Source of the DNA: Avimonoglobus sp965151315
GTDB taxonomy: Bacteria > Bacillota > Clostridia > UBA1381
Length of the DNA stretch: 64,000 nucleotides
Direction: 5' to 3'
NCBI GenBank assembly: GCA_965151315.1
Contig: CBCTZG010000004.1
Location: 1-64,000 of the forward strand
The notes under the pieces are model-generated. The model saw only the letters and a list, made by a program, of their open reading frames with translations, ran no database searches and was not told the origin of the DNA. This document shows positions 7,233 to 16,346 of the stretch, piece by piece. Each line of letters opens with the position of its first letter. Within the stretch, counting starts at the first letter, position 1. The position numbers and the translations under genes were made by a program.

Positions 7233-8882
7233 ATGGTGAAAAACCATGTATTTCAATGGATATGGAAAAACGGCCGGAAAAACCTGCCGTTTATTTTGCT
7301 TTTGACAGTTTTAAGCATTGCACTTTCCCTGCTGTCACTGCAGTTTGCCATGGTTTCCCGGAGCGTGATCAACATTGCTATGGGAACGGCTCAGGGCAGC
7401 CTGGCGGCGGAATGTGTCCGGCTGGCGGGCCTGCTTTTGGCTATGCTGGCGCTGCAGATCGCTGTGAATTATACCAATGTCCATGCCAATTCCCGGTTTG
7501 AGATCGGGCTGAAACGGTCGGTGTTCCGGACGCTGATCAACAAGGATTATCTTTCTGTGGCGCAGTACCATTCCGGGGAGCTGTTGAACCGGATTAACAG
7601 CGACGTATCGGTAATTGTCAATGGAATCATTACGATTATCCCGGCGCTGGCGCTGTTTTTGACCAGCATTATCGGGGCGTTCTTTCTGCTGTTTTCTATT
7701 GACCGGACCCTGGCGGTCGTAATCCTCTGCGCGGGGCCGTTTGTGGTTTTGGGCGCCCGGCTGTACAGCCGGCGGTATAAGGCCCTGCACAAGGAATGCC
7801 AGGCGGCTGCCGGGAAGACCAACTCTTTTATGCTGGAGATCCTGCAAAACCTGCTGGTGGTCAAATCCTTTTCCAACGAGGGGGCGGTTTTGGACCGAGC
7901 GGAAGGGCTCCAGCGGGAAAATTACCGGCTGAAAGTAAAGCGGACAACCATATCCGTCTTGGCCCATGTGGGTATGTTTCTGATTTTTAACGCGGGGCAG
8001 TATTTTTCCCTGGCCTACTGCGCCTTCCGGTTGGCCGTCGGGGCGCTGTCCTATGGGGATGTGATGGCGGTTTGGCAGCTGGTGGGACAGATCCAGTCAC
8101 CTTTTAAAAATATTTCCGGACTGGTGCCGAAATTTTTTGAGGTGACCGCGTCTGTGGAGCGGCTTTTAGAGCTGGAGGACCTGCCTCGGGAACAGGAAAC
8201 CGGCGGCGCCATGCCGGCGGATATTTACAGCCGGATGGAAACGCTGACCGCAAAGGATGTACGGTTTGCTTATAATAAGGATAATGTGGTCGCGAATGTG
8301 AACTTTACAATCCCAAAGGGCCAGTGTGTTGTGGTAGCCGGGGAATCCGGCGCGGGGAAAAGCACCGCGGTAAAAATGCTCTTGGGGATATTCCAGCCCC
8401 AGGCAGGGGAGCTGTATATTCAGACCAAGGACGGGCGAATTCAGATCGGAAAATCCACGCGGCCGTTATTTGCCTATGTGCCCCAGGGAAATTTAATCCT
8501 GTCCGGCACCATCCGGGAAAACATCTGCTTTGGCACGGAAAATCCGACGGAAGAAAAAATTATTGAAAGCGCGAAGGTGGCCCAAATCTGGGATTTCATT
8601 GCCGGCTTGGAACTGGGGCTGGATACGGTGATCGGGGAAAAGGGACTGGGGCTTTCAGAAGGGCAGGCCCAACGGATTTCTATTGCCCGGGCCCTGCTGT
8701 ACGGCGCGCCGGTGCTGCTTCTGGATGAGGCGACCTCTGCCCTGGACAGCGCTACAGAAGCGGCGCTGCTGGAGGCGGTCCGCCGTATGACGGACAAGAC
8801 CTGTATCCTGGTTTCCCATAAGCAGGCGGCCTTTGAAATCTGTGACCAGGTGATCTATATTGAAAAAGGGACGGAAAAATGA
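7233..8882 (+). CDS. ABC transporter, fused permease and ATPase (exporter type)
   Basis: 549-residue half-transporter. Residues 1-310 form the six-helix exporter membrane domain. The ATPase domain has Walker A GESGAGKST, a signature read as LSEGQAQR instead of the usual LSGGQ, Walker B VLLLDEATSALD and the switch histidine SHK. It should homodimerise. GGAGG precedes the ATG by 9 bases. It has its own promoter and terminator and no partner gene, so cargo (lipid, peptide or drug) cannot be assigned. The E for G change in the signature is a tolerated variant in this family. Confidence 0.9.
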   Translation: MVKNHVFQWIWKNGRKNLPFILLLTVLSIALSLLSLQFAMVSRSVINIAMGTAQGSLAAECVRLAGLLLAMLALQIAVNYTNVHANSRFEIGLKRSVFRTLINKDYLSVAQYHSGELLNRINSDVSVIVNGIITIIPALALFLTSIIGAFFLLFSIDRTLAVVILCAGPFVVLGARLYSRRYKALHKECQAAAGKTNSFMLEILQNLLVVKSFSNEGAVLDRAEGLQRENYRLKVKRTTISVLAHVGMFLIFNAGQYFSLAYCAFRLAVGALSYGDVMAVWQLVGQIQSPFKNISGLVPKFFEVTASVERLLELEDLPREQETGGAMPADIYSRMETLTAKDVRFAYNKDNVVANVNFTIPKGQCVVVAGESGAGKSTAVKMLLGIFQPQAGELYIQTKDGRIQIGKSTRPLFAYVPQGNLILSGTIRENICFGTENPTEEKIIESAKVAQIWDFIAGLELGLDTVIGEKGLGLSEGQAQRISIARALLYGAPVLLLDEATSALDSATEAALLEAVRRMTDKTCILVSHKQAAFEICDQVIYIEKGTEK

Positions 8883-8928
8883 ATTTTGCAACAAAACCAT
8901 GTTTGAGTTGCAAAATTAAGCTTTTTTT
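8882..8928 (+). terminator. intrinsic terminator after the ABC exporter
   Basis: 11-bp stem 8882-8892 with 8907-8917, followed by a run of seven T at 8922-8928. It begins at the stop codon. Confidence 0.75.
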
Positions 8929-8979
8929 CGCTATTTTTACTAAAATTTGCGCAAAAGTGAAATTTGTTTGAAATAATAC

Positions 8980-9008
8980 TTGCATATTTAGAGGGATAGT
9001 GATACAAT
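8980..9008 (+). promoter_or_regulatory. sigma-A promoter for gdhA
   Basis: TTGCAT (8980-8985), 17-bp spacer, TACAAT (9003-9008). The leader of about 55 bases carries a weak GGGAT/ATCCC hairpin and AAGGAGG. Confidence 0.75.
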
Positions 9009-9067
9009 ATTTTATGGTGGGATCATTTTTATTATCCCTACACAGTTAAATAAGGAGGCTGTATTTT

Positions 9068-10411
9068 ATGTCCTATGCACAAGACGTACTTGCGAAACTA
9101 AAAGAGAAAAACGCCAACGAGCCGGAGTTTATCCAGGCGGCCACAGAGGTGCTGACAACCTTGGAGCCAGTTATGGAGAAACATCCGGAATACGAAAAGG
9201 CAAGCCTGTTAGAGCGGATCGTAGAGCCAGAGCGGCAGGTTATCTTCCGGGTTCCCTGGGTAGACGACAACGGCAAGGTCCAGGTAAACCGGGGCTACCG
9301 GGTTCAGTTTAATTCCGCCATCGGGCCATATAAAGGCGGCCTGCGTCTGCATCCGTCCGTAAATTTGGGAATTATCAAATTCCTGGGCTTTGAACAGATC
9401 TTTAAAAACTCCCTGACGACACTGCCCATCGGCGGCGGCAAGGGCGGGTCGGACTTTGACCCTAAGGGGAAATCCGACCGGGAGGTCATGGCGTTCTGCC
9501 AGAGCTTTATGACAGAGCTGTACCGCCATATCGGCGCGGACACAGACGTGCCTGCCGGCGACATCGGCACCGGCGCCCGGGAAATTGGCTATATGTACGG
9601 CCAGTATAAGCGGCTGACTAACAAGTATGAGGGTGTGCTGACGGGCAAAGGTCTGACTTGGGGCGGTTCTCTGGCCCGGAAAGAGGCCACCGGCTATGGG
9701 CTGGTATACTTTGTTAAGGAAATGCTGGCTGATCTGGGCACAGATTATAACGGCAAGACGGTTGTCATCTCCGGCTCCGGCAACGTGGCGATTTACGCCG
9801 CGGAAAAGGTTATGTCTTACGGCGGCAAGGTTGTGGCCATGTCCGATTCCAATGGCTGGGTATATGACGCGGAGGGCATAGATCTGGATGCCGTCAAAGA
9901 AATCAAAGAAGTAAAGCGCGGAAGAATCAAAGAATACATAGATTACCGACCCAACGCCCAGTATCATGAGGGCAAGGGGATCTGGACCGTAAAATGCGAC
10001 ATAGCGCTTCCCTGCGCGACGCAAAACGAGCTGCTGATCGATGATGCCAAGGCACTGGTTGCCAATGGCTGTATTGCGGTGGGCGAGGGCGCGAATATGC
10101 CCACATCCATTGAGGCGACAAAATATCTCCAGGAAAACGGCGTGTATTTCGCGCCGGGCAAAGCGGCCAACGCCGGCGGCGTAGCCACCTCTGCCCTGGA
10201 AATGAGCCAGAATTCCCAGCGGCTTTCCTGGACCTTTGCAGAGGTTGACGAAAAGCTGCATGACATTATGATCAATATTTACAAAGCCGCCAGCGCCGCA
10301 GCCGACGAATACCATAAGGAATTCAACGGCAAGAAGGATCTGGTTTCCGGCGCAAACATTGCCGGCTTCTTAAAGGTTGCTGACGCGATGATGGCCCAGG
10401 GGGTTGTTTGA
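9068..10411 (+). CDS. gdhA: glutamate dehydrogenase, hexameric type
   Basis: Interconverts glutamate and 2-oxoglutarate plus ammonia; 447 residues, the standard short hexameric form. Substrate-binding GPYKGGLRLHPSVN and the catalytic-lysine block PIGGGKGGSDFDPKGKSD lie in the N-terminal domain, and the Rossmann loop SGSGNVA near residue 236 binds the cofactor. Most relatives of this type are NADP-dependent, but the cofactor is not proved by sequence. AAGGAGG lies 9 bases before the ATG. It is monocistronic between its own promoter and terminator. Confidence 0.95.
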   Translation: MSYAQDVLAKLKEKNANEPEFIQAATEVLTTLEPVMEKHPEYEKASLLERIVEPERQVIFRVPWVDDNGKVQVNRGYRVQFNSAIGPYKGGLRLHPSVNLGIIKFLGFEQIFKNSLTTLPIGGGKGGSDFDPKGKSDREVMAFCQSFMTELYRHIGADTDVPAGDIGTGAREIGYMYGQYKRLTNKYEGVLTGKGLTWGGSLARKEATGYGLVYFVKEMLADLGTDYNGKTVVISGSGNVAIYAAEKVMSYGGKVVAMSDSNGWVYDAEGIDLDAVKEIKEVKRGRIKEYIDYRPNAQYHEGKGIWTVKCDIALPCATQNELLIDDAKALVANGCIAVGEGANMPTSIEATKYLQENGVYFAPGKAANAGGVATSALEMSQNSQRLSWTFAEVDEKLHDIMINIYKAASAAADEYHKEFNGKKDLVSGANIAGFLKVADAMMAQGVV

Positions 10412-10438
10412 TCCTTTGCGCAATAGGACTATAAAACC

Positions 10439-10469
10439 GGGACTGCTTTTTAGCAGTCCCATTTTTTTT
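10439..10469 (+). terminator. intrinsic terminator after gdhA
   Basis: 8-bp stem GGGACTGC/GCAGTCCC (10439-10446 with 10453-10460) followed by eight T. Confidence 0.88.
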
Positions 10470-10523
10470 GCAAAAAACAAACCAGCCATGGCCCCGCCAT
10501 AGCTGATTCTCCCCTAAATTACA

Positions 10524-10823
10524 TCATATAGATTGTACGTCCTCGGAATTTTCCGCCGATATAAGCTCTGCGTATTTGTCCAGGATTGCTTCCTCAATCA
10601 GCTCCCGCATGGCGCTGTTGATAGGGTGGGCAATATCACGGAATTCATTTTCACTTGTCTTCCGGCTGGGCATAGCAGTAAACAGCTTTTCCTGGCCTTC
10701 GATGACTTTGATGTCATGTACGACAAACGCGTCGTCAAAGGTCACCGATGCAATCGCCTTCATTTTTCCGTCGGTAGGGATTTTCTTAACTCTGATGTCT
10801 GTGATTACCAAATGTTTCACCAC
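10524..10823 (-). CDS. spoVG: SpoVG family regulator
   Basis: Small RNA/DNA-binding regulator linked to sporulation septation and envelope genes. The conserved run ITDIRVKKI, GKMKAIASVTFDDAFVVHDIKVI and MPSRK, then EFRDIAHPINS, identifies it. The start is uncertain: two consecutive GTG codons at 10823 and 10820 follow a weak GGCGG site, with the second better spaced; no in-frame ATG is close. The length of 99 residues is normal. It has its own promoter and diverges from murC. Confidence 0.92.
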   Translation of the reverse strand: MVKHLVITDIRVKKIPTDGKMKAIASVTFDDAFVVHDIKVIEGQEKLFTAMPSRKTSENEFRDIAHPINSAMRELIEEAILDKYAELISAENSEDVQSI

Positions 10824-10880
10824 TTTTCCGCCATAGATTCAAACAACTGAGTGCGAAAATTGTTTCCCATCTCTTTCTAT

Positions 10881-10909
10881 ATCATACAAAAAAAATGAAA
10901 TAATGTCAA
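10881..10909 (-). promoter_or_regulatory. sigma-A promoter for spoVG
   Basis: Minus-strand TTGACA (10904-10909), 17-bp spacer, TATGAT (10881-10886). Confidence 0.82.
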
Positions 10910-10990
10910 TAAGAAAAGGGATTTATCGCACAAATTTTGTAAATATTCCACAATAAACAAACGAATTTATTAGTTTTTAAACAAAAGCGG

Positions 10991-11019
10991 TTTTATTTCT
11001 GCCCAGTTTGGTATATAAT
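10991..11019 (+). promoter_or_regulatory. probable promoter for murC
   Basis: TATAAT at 11014-11019 with only a weak TTTTAT at 10991-10996, 17-bp spacer. A poor -35 suggests moderate or activator-helped expression. Confidence 0.55.
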
Positions 11020-11039
11020 GATAGGTAAGGAATTTATTG

Positions 11040-12446
11040 ATGATAGGGGTAAACCAGATAGCTATGAAACGATTTGAACTCACTGAGCTGGCCAAAGGGG
11101 CCCATATTCATTTTATCGGGATCGGCGGGATCAGCATGAGCGGCTTGGCGCAGATCATGCTGAAAAACGGATACCAGGTTACAGGTTCAGACCGGACCCC
11201 GTCGCATATCACCCAGAAGCTGGAGGCCCTGGGCGCTAAGGTATATTACGGCCATCGGGCGGAGCAGGTAGACGGAGCGGCACTGGTGGTGCATACCGCT
11301 GCGGTGCACGCGGATAACCCGGAAATCGCAGCGGCCAGGGAAAAGGGAATCCGGCTTATTGACCGGGCAGAGTGCCTGGGGGCAATCATGAAGCTGTTTC
11401 CAAAATCTGTGGGCGTGGCGGGCACCCATGGGAAAACCACAACTACAGGTATGCTGGCCCATGCCCTGCTGCATGCCGGCACCGACGCCACCATTAGTAT
11501 CGGCGGCGAGTTAGACTTGATCGGGGGCAATATCCGTACCGGCAGCTCGGAATACTTTGTCACGGAGGCCTGCGAATATACAAACAGCTTTCTGAAATTT
11601 TATCCGTGGATCGCCTTGATTACCAATATTGAGGCGGATCATTTGGATTTCTTTTCCGGTATTGATGAAATTATCGAAAGTTTCCGGCAATTCGCGCTGC
11701 TGACAAAGGACGGCGGCCATGTGGCAGCACTGGGAAGCGACGCCAATGTCCGGAAGGCTCTAGACGGCACCGGGCTGGACATCGTCTATTATGGCCTGGA
11801 CAGACAGTATGCATATCATCCGGAAAATCTTGCGTATCCAGGAGGCTATGGGGAATTTGACGTGGTGGCCTGGGGGAAAACCGTATGCCATGTACGGCTG
11901 CAAGTCCCGGGGGTGCATAATGTTTTAAATGCCCTGGCGGCCGTCGCGGTGTGCGGCTTGCTGGGGGTAGAGCCGGAAGAGGCGGCAAAGGGAATCGAGA
12001 CCTTTCGGGGCACCCGGCGGCGGTTTGAACGAAAAGGGACGATAAACGGCGCTGTGGTAATTGACGACTACGCCCATCATCCCACAGAAATCCAGGCTAC
12101 ACTGAAAGCGGCCGCCAGTCTGCCGCACAATCAGCTCTGGTGCGTTTTTCAGCCCCATACCTATACCCGGACAAAGACCTTGTGGGCAGACTTTGTCAAC
12201 AGCTTTGACTCGGTGGACGAACTGATCGTGGCGGACATTTATGCCGCCCGGGAACAGTTCGACGGGGTAACCCGGTCCGCAGATTTGGCGGCGGAGATCG
12301 CCGCCCGGGGCGTATCGGCCCGGTATATCCCATCTTTTGATGAAATTGAGACATATCTTAGGGAAAATGTCAAGCCGGGGGATCTGGTGTTTACCATGGG
12401 CGCTGGGGACGTAGTGGAAATCGGGGAACATATCATTGAGCAATAA
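11040..12446 (+). CDS. murC: UDP-N-acetylmuramate--L-alanine ligase
   Basis: Adds L-alanine to UDP-MurNAc, the first peptide step of peptidoglycan synthesis. 468 residues. The N-terminal Rossmann loop HFIGIGGISMSGLA, the ATP loop GVAGTHGKTTTTGM and the C-terminal DDYAHHPTEI block match MurC. The ATG at 11040 has TAAGG nine bases before it. A TTG three bases earlier and an ATG at 11064 are in frame but worse placed. It stands alone, ending at a shared bidirectional terminator facing typA. Confidence 0.95.
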   Translation: MIGVNQIAMKRFELTELAKGAHIHFIGIGGISMSGLAQIMLKNGYQVTGSDRTPSHITQKLEALGAKVYYGHRAEQVDGAALVVHTAAVHADNPEIAAAREKGIRLIDRAECLGAIMKLFPKSVGVAGTHGKTTTTGMLAHALLHAGTDATISIGGELDLIGGNIRTGSSEYFVTEACEYTNSFLKFYPWIALITNIEADHLDFFSGIDEIIESFRQFALLTKDGGHVAALGSDANVRKALDGTGLDIVYYGLDRQYAYHPENLAYPGGYGEFDVVAWGKTVCHVRLQVPGVHNVLNALAAVAVCGLLGVEPEEAAKGIETFRGTRRRFERKGTINGAVVIDDYAHHPTEIQATLKAAASLPHNQLWCVFQPHTYTRTKTLWADFVNSFDSVDELIVADIYAAREQFDGVTRSADLAAEIAARGVSARYIPSFDEIETYLRENVKPGDLVFTMGAGDVVEIGEHIIEQ

Positions 12447-12452
12447 GCGTAA

Positions 12453-12481
12453 AAAAAGACGGCTTTTGGAGCCGTCTTTTT
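12453..12481. terminator. bidirectional terminator between murC and typA
   Basis: AAAAAGACGGCT pairs with AGCCGTCTTTTT, A-run before and T-run after, serving the two convergent genes. Confidence 0.88.
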
Positions 12482-12483
12482 AT

Positions 12484-14307
12484 TTATTTCCTGGCGTTTG
12501 CCTTTGCCCGCAGATCTGTCTGGAGGATACGTTTGCGCATCCGCAGATGATGGGGTGTAACCTCTAAAAGCTCGTCGTCGGCAATAAAGTCCAGACACTG
12601 CTCCAGGCTCATTTCCCGGGGCGGGACCAGCTTCAGGGCATCGTCCGAGCCGGAGGCCCGGGTATTGGTCACATGCTTTTTTTTGCACACGTTCACTACA
12701 ATGTCGTCCTGCCGGGCATTTTCGCCCACGATCATGCCCTCGTATACCTTGACGCCGGCGCCAATAAAGAGGGTGCCCCGTTCCTGGGCGTTATACAGGC
12801 CGTAGGTAATGCTCTCGCCGTTTTCCCAGGCCACCAGCGCGCCTCGGTTTCGGCTTTGGAAATCACCCTTATAGGGCTCGTAGCCGTCTAAAATACTGTT
12901 GATAATACCAGTCCCCTTGGTGGCGGTCAGAAGCTCGCTCCGGTAGCCGATCAAGCCCCGGGAGGGGATCCGGAACTCCAGCCGGGTGTAATTCTGGGCT
13001 GTGGGGGCCATATTGACCATTTCGCCTTTCCGCTGGATCACGCCGTCCATGACCACACCGGTAAATTCCTCTGGCACATCTATGGTCAGATGCTCGATCG
13101 GTTCGCAGCGTTTGCCGTCGATCTCCTTGTAAATGACCACCGGGTTGGAAACCTGGAATTCATAACCCTCCCGGCGCATATTTTCAATGAGGACAGATAA
13201 ATGCAGCTCGCCCCGGCCTGAAACCTTGAAGGCTTCGGTGGTATCCGTATCCTCCACCCGCAGACTGATATTGGAGTCCAGCTCCCGGTAGAGCCGGTCC
13301 CGGAGATGCCGGGAGGTTACGAATTTGCCGTCCTGGCCGGCAAAGGGGCTGTCGTTGACGCTGAAGGTCATGGATAAGACAGGGTCGTCAATCTTCACAA
13401 AAGGCAGCGCCTCCGGCATGTCCACGTCACAGATGGTATCGCCGATATTGATATCCGTAATACCGGAAATCGCCACAACGTCCCCGGCGCCCACCTCGTC
13501 CGTTACTGCCTTTTGCAGGCCCTCAAAGGTATAGAGCTTCGTGGCCTTGCCCCGGCCGACAGAGCCGTCTGGCCGGCATACGCAGACGGGCATATTGGTT
13601 TTTACCCGGCCCCGCTGGATCTTGCCTACGGCAATCCGGCCGGTGTAGTCGTCATAGTCGATATTGGACACCAGCATCTGGAAGGGGCCTTCGTCTTCGC
13701 ACTTGGGGCAGGGAATCGAGTTGACAATCAGCTCGAACAGCTCCTTTAGATCCTTGTTGGGCTGCTCCGGGTTATACTCCGCCGTAGCCCAGCCGTCCCG
13801 GCCGGAGGCATAGATAACAGGCGTATCCAGCTGCTCGTCGGTTGCGTCTAAATCAATAAACAATTCCAACACCTCGTCTACCACCTCATAGGGACGGGCG
13901 TTGGGCCGGTCTACCTTATTCACAACGATCACCGGTTTCAGATCCAGAGCCAGCGCCTTGGACAGGACAAAACGGGTCTGGGGCATACAGCCTTCAAAAG
14001 CGTCTACCAGCAGAAGCACACCATCCACCATCTCCAGCCCCCGTTCCACCTCGCCGCCAAAATCGGCATGGCCCGGGGTGTCGATAATATTGATTTTCAC
14101 ATCATTATAATATAAGGACGTATTTTTCGCTAAAATGGTAATACCCCGTTCCCGTTCCAGGTCATTAGAGTCCATGACCCGCTCGTCGACCTGCTCGTTT
14201 TCCCGGAAAATACCGCTTTGCCGCAGCATGGCGTCCACTAGTGTGGTCTTGCCGTGGTCAACGTGGGCGATGATGGCGATATTCCGAATATTTTCTCTGT
14301 TTACCAT
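12484..14307 (-). CDS. typA: translational GTPase TypA/BipA
   Basis: Ribosome-associated GTPase of the EF-G superfamily involved in ribosome assembly and stress growth. With the start at 14307 it has 607 residues, the family length. G1 AHVDHGKTTL, G3 DTPGHADFGGEVER and G4 NKVD lie in the first 150 residues, followed by EF-G-like domains and the BipA-specific C-terminus. Earlier in-frame starts would add an unconserved tail; AAAGGA lies 11 bases before MVNREN. A separate promoter lies upstream, though read-through from the dus/acetyltransferase genes is possible. Confidence 0.95.
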   Translation of the reverse strand: MVNRENIRNIAIIAHVDHGKTTLVDAMLRQSGIFRENEQVDERVMDSNDLERERGITILAKNTSLYYNDVKINIIDTPGHADFGGEVERGLEMVDGVLLLVDAFEGCMPQTRFVLSKALALDLKPVIVVNKVDRPNARPYEVVDEVLELFIDLDATDEQLDTPVIYASGRDGWATAEYNPEQPNKDLKELFELIVNSIPCPKCEDEGPFQMLVSNIDYDDYTGRIAVGKIQRGRVKTNMPVCVCRPDGSVGRGKATKLYTFEGLQKAVTDEVGAGDVVAISGITDINIGDTICDVDMPEALPFVKIDDPVLSMTFSVNDSPFAGQDGKFVTSRHLRDRLYRELDSNISLRVEDTDTTEAFKVSGRGELHLSVLIENMRREGYEFQVSNPVVIYKEIDGKRCEPIEHLTIDVPEEFTGVVMDGVIQRKGEMVNMAPTAQNYTRLEFRIPSRGLIGYRSELLTATKGTGIINSILDGYEPYKGDFQSRNRGALVAWENGESITYGLYNAQERGTLFIGAGVKVYEGMIVGENARQDDIVVNVCKKKHVTNTRASGSDDALKLVPPREMSLEQCLDFIADDELLEVTPHHLRMRKRILQTDLRAKANARK

Positions 14308-14365
14308 TGGGATCCTCATTCCTTTCTGTGCGTAAGGAATCTTTCCAAATTTACTCACAAAGTAT

Positions 14366-14394
14366 AGTGTATCACAATTTTGTCCCCATGACAA
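14366..14394 (-). promoter_or_regulatory. sigma-A promoter for typA
   Basis: Minus-strand TTGTCA (14389-14394), 17-bp spacer, TACACT (14366-14371), just past the acetyltransferase stop. Confidence 0.7.
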
Positions 14395-14399
14395 GAATT

Positions 14400-14972
14400 T
14401 TAGTGATTTTTATGAAGTCTATGGGGATTTTCAGGCATATCCGCCCGATTCTTGTTGAATTTGCGGCGAACGGAGAAAATCAGGTGGGGCATGTCCATGC
14501 CGTAATAATGCTTCACAAGCCGGCCCCGCACCCTCATCCCATTCCGCTGGGCTACCCGCTGGGAGGGAAGGTTGTTTTCCCGGATGATAGAAAATACCTC
14601 CGGGAAGCCCAAGGTCTCAAAGGCATACGCCTTGCAGGCGATGGCCGCTTCGGTGGCAAAGCCTTGATGCCAGTAAGCCTTTTTCAGCAGATAACCGACC
14701 TCGACCACAGGCGCGTCCCGGCCGATGTCCTGCATGGTCAGGCCGCACTGGCCTGCCATGGCCCCGGTTTCTTTTTCAAGCATGGCCCAGAGCCCGAAGC
14801 CGTCAGCCGCATACCGAGCTTGCTGCCGGGCCAGCCAGTCCCGGACCTCTTCATCCGAAAAGGCGTGTTCATAGGCGTACATGACCGCCGGATCCTGCAA
14901 AATATCACAAAGATCCTGCCAATCCTGTTCCCCCATTTCCCGCAGGAGCAGCCGTTTCGTTTCTAAAATCAT
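14400..14972 (-). CDS. GNAT-family N-acetyltransferase (RimJ/RimL-like)
   Basis: 190-residue acetyl-CoA-dependent acetyltransferase. ETKRLLLREM at the N-terminus, VEVGYLLKKAYWHQGFATEAA as the acetyl-CoA loop region and the late NLPSQRVAQRNGM stretch are typical of the RimJ/RimL-like group, whose members modify ribosomal proteins or small amines. The substrate is unknown. It begins 68 bases inside the end of the dus gene, so the two are translationally linked and share the dus promoter. Confidence 0.85.
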   Translation of the reverse strand: MILETKRLLLREMGEQDWQDLCDILQDPAVMYAYEHAFSDEEVRDWLARQQARYAADGFGLWAMLEKETGAMAGQCGLTMQDIGRDAPVVEVGYLLKKAYWHQGFATEAAIACKAYAFETLGFPEVFSIIRENNLPSQRVAQRNGMRVRGRLVKHYYGMDMPHLIFSVRRKFNKNRADMPENPHRLHKNH

Positions 14973-15918
14973 GGATTCTCGCCTCCAGTAAAGAAATCAC
15001 ATCCGGCAGGGCCGTCAGCCGGAAGATCTGTGTTTTTAACGCCGCGCCGCCCCGCATGCCCTTCAGGTACCAGGCAATATGCTTCCGGGCTTCCTTGATA
15101 CCCCGGCTTTCGCCTTTGTCCGCAACAAGAGCCTGGGTGTGGGCAATGGCCTGGCGGAGCCTGTCTGCTTCAGTGGGGAACGTTTGGACATACCCCAGCG
15201 TAAGAAGCTCCTGGATTTGCCGGAACAAAAATGGGTTTCCCTGGGCGCCCCGGCCGATCATGACCCCGTCGCAGCCAGTATAGGCCATCATGTCCAAGGC
15301 GTTTTGGGGAGAAAAAATATCCCCGTTGCCGATTACCGGTATGGGTACGGCCTGCTTGACCCGCTTGATCACGTCCCAGTCGGCTTTCCCGCTGTAAAAT
15401 TCCATCCGGGTTCGGCCGTGGACGGTAATGGCAGCAGCCCCATTTTCGGCTAAGATCTTGGCAAAGGCAGCGGCGGTGTCCCCATCCCAGCCCTTCCGGA
15501 TTTTCACAGTGACGGGGCAGGAGACAGCATCGGCTACCGCCCGCATGACCTGCCCGGCCAGAGCAGGGTTTTTCATCAGGGCGCTGCCGTCGCCGTTACT
15601 GACAATTTTCGGGGCCGGGCAGCCCATATTGATATCAATCAGCGCGGCGCCGGTTTCTAAAAGCCGGGGGGCGATTTGGCCCATAATAGCCGGGTCGCTG
15701 CCGAATACCTGGATAGCGGCTGGCAGCTCCGCTGGATCAAAGCGCATTAGGTCGGCTGTTTTTTTGTCGTGATAATAAAGCCCCTTGGCGCTGATCATTT
15801 CCGAATACACCAGACCGGCGCCGTACTGCCGGCAGATGACCCGGAAGGGCAGATCCGTTACACCGGCCATGGGAGCAAGAAATACAGGATTATCAAATTG
15901 CAGGCTGCCAATACGCAT
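14905..15918 (-). CDS. dus: tRNA-dihydrouridine synthase, DusB type
   Basis: FMN- and NADPH-dependent enzyme reducing uridines in the tRNA D-loop. 337 residues from the ATG at 15918, which has AAAGGAG 8 bases upstream; the open frame runs 27 codons further without a better start. FLAPMAGVTDLPFR, INMGCPAPKIVSNGDGSALM (holding the catalytic cysteine region), VHGRTR and NGDIFSP are the family blocks. The last 68 bases overlap the acetyltransferase gene. Confidence 0.93.
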   Translation of the reverse strand: MRIGSLQFDNPVFLAPMAGVTDLPFRVICRQYGAGLVYSEMISAKGLYYHDKKTADLMRFDPAELPAAIQVFGSDPAIMGQIAPRLLETGAALIDINMGCPAPKIVSNGDGSALMKNPALAGQVMRAVADAVSCPVTVKIRKGWDGDTAAAFAKILAENGAAAITVHGRTRMEFYSGKADWDVIKRVKQAVPIPVIGNGDIFSPQNALDMMAYTGCDGVMIGRGAQGNPFLFRQIQELLTLGYVQTFPTEADRLRQAIAHTQALVADKGESRGIKEARKHIAWYLKGMRGGAALKTQIFRLTALPDVISLLEARIHDFRNETAAPAGNGGTGLAGSL

Positions 15919-15970
15919 TGCCGTTTCTCCTTTACACCAAAAAAACTGGTTTTCACCAGCAATTATATAC

Positions 15971-15999
15971 AGTATAGCATAAAAGGCCCCGGCTGTCAA
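15971..15999 (-). promoter_or_regulatory. sigma-A promoter for dus and the acetyltransferase
   Basis: Minus-strand TTGACA (15994-15999), 17-bp spacer, TATACT (15971-15976). Confidence 0.82.
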
Positions 16000-16001
16000 A
16001 C

Positions 16002-16027
16002 AAAAAAGCGGCGCGCTTCAGCGCACC
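16002..16027 (-). terminator. terminator overlapping the ylmC-like stop codon
   Basis: 7-bp stem 16010-16016 with 16021-16027 and TTCA loop; on the minus strand it is followed by six T. The stop codon lies within the hairpin, so translation and termination overlap. Confidence 0.72.
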
Positions 16028-16272
16028 ACTTCGATCCCGTCCAACCGGACCAGCACGATTTCCCGGCCAATGGCGACGATCCTGTCCCAGGGGATGACGT
16101 AATCCCGTTTTTTGGACAGGAGCCCCCAGACCCCAGCCCGGTTGGGAATAATGATGGAGTTGATCCGCCCGGTTTCAAAGTCCACGTCCACATCATAAAT
16201 ATATCCCAGCCGTTCCGCCGTCACCACGTCGATTACCTCCCGCTGCTTTAAGTCGCAAGCCCGCATCATCAT
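16018..16272 (-). CDS. YlmC/YmxH family PRC-barrel protein
   Basis: 84-residue protein with one PRC-barrel domain (LKQREVIDVVTAERLGYIYD onward) ending at VVR. The YlmC/YmxH family is sporulation-associated in Bacilli and Clostridia; the function is not established. Three ATG codons in a row (16272, 16269, 16266) follow a GAGG site, so the exact first residue is uncertain. The gene is isolated between two terminators. Confidence 0.82.
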   Translation of the reverse strand: MMMRACDLKQREVIDVVTAERLGYIYDVDVDFETGRINSIIIPNRAGVWGLLSKKRDYVIPWDRIVAIGREIVLVRLDGIEVVR

Positions 16273-16307
16273 AATCACCTCTTCATACCATAGTATGCGA
16301 TGCGGGC

Positions 16308-16334
16308 AAAAAAATGACCCTGCCGGAGGCAGGG
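16308..16334 (-). terminator. intrinsic terminator after trpB2
   Basis: CCCTGCC/GGCAGGG stem (16318-16324 with 16328-16334), three-base loop, followed on the minus strand by seven T. Confidence 0.85.
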
Positions 16335-16346
16335 CCGTGTCCGTTT

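Noticed and set aside
9209..10315. Minus-strand open frame of 368 codons opposite gdhA
   Set aside because: Antisense of a clear glutamate dehydrogenase; no ribosome site or recognisable motif.
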